Origin: Deltaproteobacteria bacterium
Lineage (GTDB): Bacteria; Myxococcota_A; UBA796; UBA2385
Reading direction: 5' to 3'
Length of the DNA: 64,000 nucleotides
NCBI GenBank assembly: GCA_018401435.1
Contig: JAGYJW010000003.1
Span: 185,213 to 249,212, forward strand
Positions 57,771 through 64,000 of this stretch are shown piece after piece (the first letter of the stretch is position 1; each line of letters starts with the position of its first letter). Under the pieces are notes generated by a model. The model had not been told where the DNA came from. It worked only from the letters and a program-made list of their open reading frames with translations, and made no database searches. The translations under genes were made by a program, and so were the position numbers.

Positions 57771-57853
57771 GCGACCGATCGACCCGACCGGGCTGCTTTC
57801 TGACGGTGCTCGGGCTGGGCCTGTCCTTGCTCGCCCTGGTGCTGGCCACCTGA
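57767..57853 (+). CDS. 28-aa putative single-helix membrane peptide
   Basis: An ATG at 57767 overlaps the stop of the hexapeptide gene (ATGA) and runs for 28 codons to TGA 57851-57853. The peptide has a charged start (SDRSTRPG) and one hydrophobic helix (LTVLGLGLSLLALVLAT). The coupling and the clean helix make it plausible, but chance is possible. Confidence 0.4.
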   Translation: MSDRSTRPGCFLTVLGLGLSLLALVLAT

Positions 57854-58032
57854 AGGGGCGCGGGCCGCGCTGCTGTGCTGCCTGGGCAGATTCGCGGTGG
57901 ATCTCGGTGTGTGGCGGATCATTCGCGTGATACGCAGCCCTCCTCCCCTCCGCGGTCGGCCCGCTTCCTCCCCATCGGCCGCTGCGCTCTCCCGCCCTGC
58001 GCCCTGCGCGTCCCCCTCGCCCCCCGCGCGCC

Positions 58033-61000
58033 ATGCACATCCGAAAGCTCGAGCTGCACGGCTTCAAGTCCTTCCCCAACCGCACCACCTTTCACTTTGG
58101 CCCTGGCATCTCGGGCGTGGTGGGGCCCAACGGCTGCGGCAAGTCCAATATTGTGGACGCTGTGAAGTGGTGCTTGGGCGAACAACGCCCCAAGAGCCTG
58201 CGCGGCCAGGCCATGCAGGACATCATCTTCGCCGGCTCCGAGGGTCGGGCCGCCATGGGCGTCGCCGAAGTCACCCTGCACTTCGACGCCGATGACGAGC
58301 CCTTTCCCGGCGAGTGGGCCCACCACAGCGAGCTCTCCATCACCCGGCGGCTCTTCCGGGATGGCAACTCCGAATACCGCATCAACGGCCAGAAGTGCCG
58401 CCTGCGCGACATTCAGGAGCTGTTCATGGACTCGGGGGCGGCCAACCGTCTCTACAGCTTCATCGAGCAGGGCAAGATCGGCGAGATCGTCAACGCCCGG
58501 CCCGAGCAACGGCGCACCCTGATTGAAGAGGCCGCCGGCATCTCCCGCTACAAGGCCCGGCGCAAGGAGGCCGAAGAGAAGCTGGACGAGACCCTGGGCA
58601 ACCTCGAGAAGGTGGCCGAGAACACCACCCAGCTGGCCTCGCGCATGCGCTCCCTGGAACGCCAGGTCGCCAAGGCCATGCGCTACCGGCGCCTGCGCAG
58701 CTTCTCGCGCCAGGCCGACATCTTCCTCTCCCTCAGTCGCTACGCGGGCCTCACCGCCGACCGCAAGGCCCTCACCGAGAAGGTGCGCAAGGCCGAACAA
58801 GAAGAGGCGGGTCTGATTCGCGAGGTCCAGCGGCGGGACGAGGGCTTGCGCTCGGGACGCGAACAGGCCGAAGTCCTCGACCACGCCGTTGGTGTCCTGC
58901 GCGATGAGCTGGCCGAACACGAGGCCACCCGCCGCGAACAGGAGTCCGCGCGGCAGTACCAGGCCAAAGAGAAGATCGACCTGGAGGCCCGCCGCATCGA
59001 GCTCGCCCGCCTGCGCGACGAGGCCCTGGCCACCCGCGACGCCGCAGAGGGCCGGCTCTCCGGGGCGGCCAAGGACCGCGCCGAGGCCGAAGAGCGCGTG
59101 GTGGCGATTGAAAAGGGCCTGGAGGGCAGCCGCGTCGCCGTGCGCGAGGCCGAAGCCAAGGTGCGCAGCCGCCGCGAGGGCATCGAGCAGCGCAAGAATG
59201 CCGTCATGGAGCGTGTTCGCGGCCTTGCCCGCCGGCAGGCCGAACTCGAAGGCGCCGAGCTTCGAATCAAGGACTACAAGGAGCGACAGGCCCGGCTCCA
59301 GGCCACGCAGGGCACCGCCGGCCGCGACCTCAGCGCGCTGGATGCGCGCCTGGTGGCCCTGGTTGAGGGTGAGGCCCAGGCCGACGCCGAGGTGAAGGCC
59401 TGCGGCGCCCGCGGAGACGCTGCCCGCAGCGCGCTGGTGGACGCCGAAAAGGCGCGTTCCTCGGCCCTCTCCGCCCTTAAGGACGCCGAAGTCAAGCTCA
59501 AGCAGCAAGAGCGCGAAGAGGGCCGCCTGCGCGCCCGTCTTGAAGGCCTCGAGGCCATGCAGGGCGACCACGCCGGCGTAGAAGACGCCGTGCGCAAGGC
59601 CCTGGCGGTGCCTGGGGTCCTGGGTACCCTCGCCGAGCTGATCGATGTGCCCGCGGCGGTCGAGACCGCCCTGGTGGTCGCTCTTGGTGAGAGCCTCGAT
59701 GCCGTGGTTGTTCCCGATGCTTCGACCGCTGCGGCCGTGGCCGCTGCGGTGCAGGGCCGGGTGCGCGTCCTGGTGGCCCGAACCGGTCCGGGGCCCACGG
59801 GCCTCTTCGCCGAGGTGGGCGGTGCACCGGGCGTTCTCGGGGCGCTCGGGCGCCTGCTGGGCGACACTCGGCAGGCCGCCGATCTGCCCGCCGCCCTGGC
59901 CCTGGACGCCTCCGCGGGCGTTCTCGTCGGCGAGGGTCAGGCCTTCGTCGATCGGGGGGGCCAGATCCTGCTGGGTCGCCCCGGCGCCGCGGGCTCTGCC
60001 GTGCTGGGTCGCAAGCGCGAGATCGCGGCCCTCACCGACGTGGTGGCCCAGGCCGCTTCGGTCTCGGCTGCCGCCCGCCATGCCCAGGAGGCCGCACAGG
60101 CCGCCCTCGATGCTGCCGTCATCGCCCTCGAAGCCGCCCGAAGCGGCCAGGGCGCTGCGCGAGATTCTGCTTTGCACGCAGATCTTGCGTTGAAGGACCT
60201 CCGTCGTCAGCTCGCCGACCTCAAGCGGGAGCGGGAGCGCGAAGGCGCCCGTGCCAGCCAGATGGACCAGGAGATCCGTGGCCTGATCTCCGCCGTGGCA
60301 GAGACCGAGGGCCAGATCGCCGCCTTGCGCCAGGGCATCCGCCAGGCCGGGGACGAACAGGACGACATCGAAAAGGCCCTGCTCACCGAACAGCAGACCC
60401 TGCAGGTGGAGCTGGCCGAACTCAACCTGGTGCGCGACGCCCTCAACGCCCGCGCCGCCGAGGCCGCCGCGCTGCGCGAGCGGCTGGTGGGCCTGCGTCG
60501 CTCCGAAGGCGAGGTGCAGTCCGCCCGCGACGGCGCCGATCGCCAGGCCGAGCGCTGCGCCCGGGACCTCGAACAGGCGGCCACCCGCATCACCGAGCTG
60601 ACCGAAGACGATGGCCGGTTGGGGGGATCGCTGCAAGGGCTCACCGGCACCATCGCCGACCTCAGCACCCGGCTCGAGGCCCGTCGCGAGGAGGCCCGCG
60701 CCGAACGCGCCAACCTCCGCGAAGGCGAAGACGCCTTGGGCAAACTGCGCGAGCGGCGCGAGGCCGCCACACGGCAACGCGCCGACCTCGACCGGGGCAT
60801 CGTCGAGGTCAAGGCCGAGATCGGCCGGATCCGCGACGATTTGCAGGAGCGCTTCGAGATCGGCGTCTCCGCCATGCTCGATCGCCTGGACCGCGTGGGC
60901 CATGTGGTGATCGAGGTGGACCCGGCCGCCCGTCGCAGCGACCTGCCCGAAGCCGCCTTGCCCGGCGACAACGACGCCCGCATGCTCGAGGACCTCCGCA

Positions 61001-61677
61001 TCACCCCCGAGCTGCTCGACGACCCCCAGGCCATCGAGACCTGGAAGGCCGAGCTGGTGGCTGCCCGGGACGCCCTGGCCCGCCTGGGCGAGGTGAATCT
61101 GGTGGCCATGGTCGAATACGAGGAGGTGTCGGGGCGCTTCAACGAGTTGGACGGCCAGCGCGCCGATCTCGAAGAGTCCGTCGCCGTCATCCGCAAGACC
61201 ATCGCGCGCCTCAACCGCATCAGCCGTGAGCGTTTCCGCGACACCTTCGATCGCGTAGACGCAAGCTTCCAAGAGATCTATCCCCGCCTGGTCGGGGGCG
61301 GTCAGGCCCGGTTGGAGCTCACCGACGAAGAGGACATGCTGGAGACCGGCGTGGACATCTCGGTGCAGCCCCCCGGAAAGCGCCTGCAGAACCTGTCCCT
61401 GCTCTCGGGTGGCGAAACGGCGATGGTCGCTATCGCCCTCATCTTCAGCCTCTTCCGTGTGAAGCCCTCCCCCTTCTGCTTGCTCGACGAGGTGGACGCC
61501 CCCCTCGACGAAGGCAACGGGGCGCGCTTCAACCAGATGCTCAGCGAGATGGCGCGCCTGTCCCAGTTCATCGTCGTGACGCACAACAAGAAGACGATGG
61601 AGGCCGCCGACACCCTCTATGGCGTGACCATGGACACCCCCGGCGTCTCTCGCCTGGTCTCTGTCCAGCTCGACTGA
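58033..61677 (+). CDS. smc: Chromosome partition protein Smc
   Basis: 1214 aa, normal Smc size. The order is head with Walker A (GPNGCGKSNI) near residue 32, a first coiled coil (about 170-490), the hinge (about 520-650, with GVLGTLAELIDVPAAVETAL), a second coiled coil, then signature LSGGETAMVAIALIF and Walker B FCLLDEVDAPLDE near the end. It compacts and separates the chromosome together with ScpAB. The 179 bases before it are C-rich; no promoter box is convincing. The start ATG at 58033 gives the exact family N-terminus (MHIRKLELHGFKSF). Confidence 0.97.
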   Translation: MHIRKLELHGFKSFPNRTTFHFGPGISGVVGPNGCGKSNIVDAVKWCLGEQRPKSLRGQAMQDIIFAGSEGRAAMGVAEVTLHFDADDEPFPGEWAHHSELSITRRLFRDGNSEYRINGQKCRLRDIQELFMDSGAANRLYSFIEQGKIGEIVNARPEQRRTLIEEAAGISRYKARRKEAEEKLDETLGNLEKVAENTTQLASRMRSLERQVAKAMRYRRLRSFSRQADIFLSLSRYAGLTADRKALTEKVRKAEQEEAGLIREVQRRDEGLRSGREQAEVLDHAVGVLRDELAEHEATRREQESARQYQAKEKIDLEARRIELARLRDEALATRDAAEGRLSGAAKDRAEAEERVVAIEKGLEGSRVAVREAEAKVRSRREGIEQRKNAVMERVRGLARRQAELEGAELRIKDYKERQARLQATQGTAGRDLSALDARLVALVEGEAQADAEVKACGARGDAARSALVDAEKARSSALSALKDAEVKLKQQEREEGRLRARLEGLEAMQGDHAGVEDAVRKALAVPGVLGTLAELIDVPAAVETALVVALGESLDAVVVPDASTAAAVAAAVQGRVRVLVARTGPGPTGLFAEVGGAPGVLGALGRLLGDTRQAADLPAALALDASAGVLVGEGQAFVDRGGQILLGRPGAAGSAVLGRKREIAALTDVVAQAASVSAAARHAQEAAQAALDAAVIALEAARSGQGAARDSALHADLALKDLRRQLADLKREREREGARASQMDQEIRGLISAVAETEGQIAALRQGIRQAGDEQDDIEKALLTEQQTLQVELAELNLVRDALNARAAEAAALRERLVGLRRSEGEVQSARDGADRQAERCARDLEQAATRITELTEDDGRLGGSLQGLTGTIADLSTRLEARREEARAERANLREGEDALGKLRERREAATRQRADLDRGIVEVKAEIGRIRDDLQERFEIGVSAMLDRLDRVGHVVIEVDPAARRSDLPEAALPGDNDARMLEDLRITPELLDDPQAIETWKAELVAARDALARLGEVNLVAMVEYEEVSGRFNELDGQRADLEESVAVIRKTIARLNRISRERFRDTFDRVDASFQEIYPRLVGGGQARLELTDEEDMLETGVDISVQPPGKRLQNLSLLSGGETAMVAIALIFSLFRVKPSPFCLLDEVDAPLDEGNGARFNQMLSEMARLSQFIVVTHNKKTMEAADTLYGVTMDTPGVSRLVSVQLD

Positions 61678-61745
61678 GTGGCAGAGCGCAGGTCCGCACC
61701 CCTGAACGGACCGGTTAGGCGCACTCCCCAATCGCGGAGGCAGGG

Positions 61746-62840
61746 GTGCAGGGCTTTGCAGACGGTCTCGATCCTGCGCTGCTGATCGCCCTGGCGGTGG
61801 CCGCACTGGTATCGGTGACCCTGCTTGGGGTCGCCATCGCTCGCCTCCGCCGGCAGGCCTTGCCGCCCCCGATGATGGCAGATGGGGCAGGGCAGGGGGC
61901 CTCGGCCGATCCGCCCGCACTCGACGAAAACGGGGTCGCCAGCCGCTTCTTCCGCGGACTCGCCAAGACCCGGGAACGCTTCGGGCAGCGCTTCTTCGGC
62001 GCGCTGGGCCCCGACGGAAAGGTCAACGCCGCTGGCCTGCAACGGCTCGAAGAGGCGCTGATCTCCGCCGATGTGGGCGTGCGCGCGGCCCAGGACATCG
62101 GGGCCGCGATCCAGAAGCGCGCGGCCCAGGGCGCCACGGTGCAAGCCCTGCGGGGCCTGCTCGGCGAGGAGCTGCGCAAGCGCATCGGCGACCCGGCCGG
62201 CATTGCTGCCTTTCCACAGAGCGGCCCCCTCGTCATCCTGGTGGTTGGCGTCAACGGCAGCGGAAAGACCACCACCATCGGCAAGCTCGCTGCCCGCTAC
62301 CAGCGAGACGGCAAGAAGGTGCTGCTGGGGGCCGGAGACACCTTCCGCGCCGGCGCCATCGAGCAGCTCAAGGTCTGGGGCGAACGCTCCGGCGTGCCGG
62401 TGGTCGCCCACCAGGAGGGCGGCGATCCCGCCGCTGTGATCTTCGACGCGATCCAGGCCGCTAAGGCCCGCAACATCGACGTGGTGATCTGCGACACCGC
62501 CGGGCGCCTGCAGGCCCAGAAGACCCTGATGGACGAGCTGGGCAAGGTCGTGCGCGTGATGGACAAGGCGCTGCCCGGCGCACCGCACGAGGTCTTGCTC
62601 GTCCTGGACGCCACCATCGGGCAGAACGCGCTGTCTCAGGCCCGCATCTTCAAAGAGGTCGTCGGCGTGACCGGCGTGGTCCTCACCAAGCTCGACGGCA
62701 CCGCCCGGGGCGGCGTCGTCGTCGCCGTCCGGGACGAGATGGGCATCCCCGTCAAGCTGGTCGGGCTGGGCGAGGGCATCGACGATCTGCGAGACTTCGA
62801 CCCCGACGCCTTCGTCGCGGCCCTCGTGGGCTCCGGTTGA
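61746..62840 (+). CDS. ftsY: Signal recognition particle receptor FtsY
   Basis: 364 aa, GTG start with GGAGGCAGGG upstream. The N-terminal 30 residues form a transmembrane helix (LLIALAVAALVSVTLLGVAI), then an acidic-poor linker and the NG domain. NG motifs: GVNGSGKTTTIGKLA (P-loop), DTFRAGAIEQLKVW, DTAGRLQ, DATIGQNAL and TKLDGTARGG. It docks SRP-ribosome complexes at the membrane. The N-terminal helix, as in some actinobacterial and delta-class FtsY, replaces the long acidic domain of E. coli FtsY. Confidence 0.96.
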   Translation: MQGFADGLDPALLIALAVAALVSVTLLGVAIARLRRQALPPPMMADGAGQGASADPPALDENGVASRFFRGLAKTRERFGQRFFGALGPDGKVNAAGLQRLEEALISADVGVRAAQDIGAAIQKRAAQGATVQALRGLLGEELRKRIGDPAGIAAFPQSGPLVILVVGVNGSGKTTTIGKLAARYQRDGKKVLLGAGDTFRAGAIEQLKVWGERSGVPVVAHQEGGDPAAVIFDAIQAAKARNIDVVICDTAGRLQAQKTLMDELGKVVRVMDKALPGAPHEVLLVLDATIGQNALSQARIFKEVVGVTGVVLTKLDGTARGGVVVAVRDEMGIPVKLVGLGEGIDDLRDFDPDAFVAALVGSG

Positions 62841-62872
62841 CGGCGATCCACCGCGAACGCTAGGCTGAAGAC

Positions 62873-63163
62873 ATGCATGTGACCGTCACCATCCGTGGGC
62901 GCCAGTACACCGTGAAGGGCGAGGGCTCCTCCGACGATGTCGAGGCCGTCGCCCGGGATCTGGACACCCGCCTGGAAGAGGTCGCCGGTCGGACCCGGAC
63001 CTTCGACGAATACACCGTCGCCCTGCTCACGGCGCTCAACCTCGCCAGCGAGCTGCGGCGCCTGCGCAAGACCGTGGTGGCCCGCCTGGGGGAGCTCGAT
63101 CGCGACGCCGCATCGCTGAGCGCGATGATCGAGTCCATCATCCCGGAACCCGAGGATGGCTGA
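62873..63163 (+). CDS. zapA: Cell division protein ZapA
   Basis: 96 aa. The pattern is MHVTVTIRGRQYTVKG followed by DVEAVARDLDTRLEE, then a long helix LTALNLASELRRLRK, as in ZapA family proteins that cross-link FtsZ filaments. It lies 32 bases after ftsY and overlaps the DUF2752 gene by 8 bases. Confidence 0.9.
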   Translation: MHVTVTIRGRQYTVKGEGSSDDVEAVARDLDTRLEEVAGRTRTFDEYTVALLTALNLASELRRLRKTVVARLGELDRDAASLSAMIESIIPEPEDG

Positions 63164-63674
63164 AGCCGATAGCGACCTGGCGCCAACGATCCTCCCAAAG
63201 GGGGGTGGCTGGGCGGTCGCCTTGCTTCAGCGATGGAATCGGATCCCCGCCCGCGTCCAGGATCGGCTGACCGGCTTCACCCTCGCCCTGCCCACCGGTG
63301 CAGTCCTGGGCACGGCCCTGTGGCTTCAGGCCGATCCGGCCGGGGTGGGCACCCACCGGCAGCTGGGCCTTGGGGGCTGCACCGTCCTGACGCTGACCGG
63401 CTACCCCTGCCCGATGTGCGGCATGACCACGACATTTACGCATATGGCCCACCTGCAGATCCTCGACGCCCTGAAGACGCAGCCCTTTGGCGTGCTGCTC
63501 TTCTCCGTCACCCTGGCGGCCTTCCTGCTGGGGGCCTCCGATCTTGTCGCACCCGCGGGCCGCTGGCGCCGGGCGCTGGCCTGGATCCTCTCCCACGAAG
63601 TCCAGATTGCGGCCGGGCTCTTGGGCGGAATGGGGCTTGGGTGGATCTACAAGCTGATCGCGATGGCCTCCTGA
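63156..63674 (+). CDS. DUF2752-family membrane protein
   Basis: 172 aa, overlapping zapA by 8 bases. It has two to three hydrophobic helices and the signature LTGYPCPMCGMTTTFTHMAH, with CPxCGxT, of the DUF2752 family. Such proteins are small membrane proteins of unknown role. An N-terminal 40-residue soluble part precedes the first helix. Confidence 0.9.
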   Translation: MAEADSDLAPTILPKGGGWAVALLQRWNRIPARVQDRLTGFTLALPTGAVLGTALWLQADPAGVGTHRQLGLGGCTVLTLTGYPCPMCGMTTTFTHMAHLQILDALKTQPFGVLLFSVTLAAFLLGASDLVAPAGRWRRALAWILSHEVQIAAGLLGGMGLGWIYKLIAMAS

Positions 63675-63688
63675 CGGACCGGGTTTCC

Positions 63689-63717
63689 TTGACAGGGGGA
63701 GAGGGGCTCCATAGACT
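63689..63717 (+). promoter_or_regulatory. Sigma70-type promoter candidate 1
   Basis: TTGACA (63689-63694), 17-base spacer, TAGACT (63712-63717). The -35 is perfect and spacing is optimal. A terminator follows 32 bases later. Confidence 0.6.
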
Positions 63718-63749
63718 GTTTGGGCTGGGGGGGAACGCTCCCTCGGACG

Positions 63750-63774
63750 CCGGGCCAACGGGCCCGGTTTCTTT
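63750..63774 (+). terminator. Rho-independent terminator
   Basis: Stem CCGGGCC / GGCCCGG with loop AACG, followed by TTTCTTT. It fits the end of the zapA-DUF2752 transcript, or attenuation of promoter 1. Confidence 0.7.
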
Positions 63775-63820
63775 GATTCCATTCTCAATCGGTTCGCTCT
63801 TCGGGTTCGAAACTTTCGAG

Positions 63821-63849
63821 TTGACAGCCTGAACGGGACCGAATAAGAG
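63821..63849 (+). promoter_or_regulatory. Promoter candidate 2
   Basis: TTGACA (63821-63826), 17-base spacer, TAAGAG (63844-63849). The -10 box is weak. Confidence 0.4.
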
Positions 63850-63889
63850 GGTGGGCCGAGCGGCAGACAGTGGTCACCCGCTCGGCACC
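63850..63889 (+). other. Bulged hairpin
   Basis: GGTG-GG-CCGAGCGG at 63850-63863 pairs with CCGCTCGGCACC at 63878-63889, a 12-bp stem with a 2-base bulge. No T-run follows. Confidence 0.6.
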
Positions 63890-63891
63890 GA

Positions 63892-63921
63892 ACTGTCAAG
63901 CGAATAAAATCGCTTGACAGT
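63892..63921. repeat. Perfect 12-bp inverted repeat overlapping a -35 box
   Basis: ACTGTCAAGCGA and TCGCTTGACAGT flank the 6-base spacer ATAAAA. The right arm contains the TTGACA of promoter candidate 3, so a repressor or activator dimer bound here would act on that promoter. It could equally be an RNA hairpin. Confidence 0.65.
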
Positions 63922-63942
63922 CACCGGCGCCATCGAATAGAT
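63914..63942 (+). promoter_or_regulatory. Promoter candidate 3
   Basis: TTGACA (63914-63919), 17-base spacer, ATAGAT (63937-63942). It points to the right edge and lies partly inside the inverted repeat. Confidence 0.5.
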
Positions 63943-64000
63943 GGTCGGGGTTGCGCGGGGCCAGTGAGGCCCAATCGCGGAACGCCAACGAAAGAGCAAA

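Larger units (their letters stand above)
63675..64000. other. 326-bp intergenic region with promoters and hairpins
   Basis: No protein-coding frame is convincing here. The region has three TTGACA boxes, a terminator and two perfect or near-perfect inverted repeats, listed separately. zapA is often followed by the 6S RNA gene in Proteobacteria, so a noncoding RNA here or just beyond the edge is possible, but I could not fold a 6S structure from this segment. Confidence 0.6.

Noticed and set aside
63718..63900. 6S RNA between promoter 1 and the palindrome
   Set aside because: The ends do not pair and no central bubble structure is visible; only a location-based suspicion remains.

Overview
The window is GC-rich, densely coded DNA from a chromosome that looks like a Myxococcota (former Deltaproteobacteria) member. 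Supporting signs are a eukaryote-like Ser/Thr kinase (44919-46025), a PP2C-type phosphatase, many short lipoproteins with a lipobox directly after a brief hydrophobic stretch, MopE-type Asp/Asn/Cys repeats, a VWFA lipoprotein, and a smc-ftsY-zapA block. This placement is an inference from gene content and codon style; no rRNA lies in the window.

Region 1 (1-16.7 kb, all minus strand) is a phage-tail-like contractile injection system (CIS). Read in transcription order it carries a gp5/VgrG-like spike, a small unknown ORF, the tail sheath (with an apparent frameshift), two tube proteins, a gp26-type chaperone, a DUF6760-type mini-protein, a divergent sheath-like protein, a third tube-like protein with a repeat-bearing tail, an Afp7-like tube/hub protein, a gpD hub, gp25, baseplate J, a gpI-like wedge protein, an unknown protein, a four-helix membrane protein and a MopE-like repeat protein that runs off the left edge. 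No AAA+ ATPase, tape measure, PAAR tip or DUF4255 cap protein is visible, so they lie beyond the left edge, elsewhere, or are absent. No capsid, terminase or integrase gene is present, so this is not a prophage.

Region 2 (16.8-31 kb) is mostly housekeeping: a lipoprotein, a membrane metallophosphoesterase, carB with a small phosphoesterase behind it, a secreted helical protein, a fused homocysteine methyltransferase/MTHFR, a large PP2C protein, an HD phosphohydrolase, type II NADH dehydrogenase and an Nfu-type Fe-S protein. Region 3 (31-50 kb) holds an acyl-CoA dehydrogenase and an SDR enzyme, a run of lipoproteins and envelope proteins, a MepA-like endopeptidase, a glycosyltransferase, the pdhA-pdhB-pdhC operon (pdhC with an apparent frameshift in its linker), a Ser/Thr kinase, an LMW phosphatase, a cyclophilin and two lipoproteins, one with a VWFA domain.

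Region 4 (50-57 kb) is a coupled nucleoside-salvage run: deoC, deoA, an unknown protein, an HTTM membrane protein, nupC and a GT-C type glycosyltransferase. Region 5 (57-63.7 kb) has a gamma-carbonic-anhydrase-like protein, smc, ftsY, zapA and a DUF2752 protein. The last 326 bases hold no gene but contain three TTGACA promoter-like elements, a terminator and two strong hairpins, which suggests a stable-RNA or other highly expressed locus just past the right edge.
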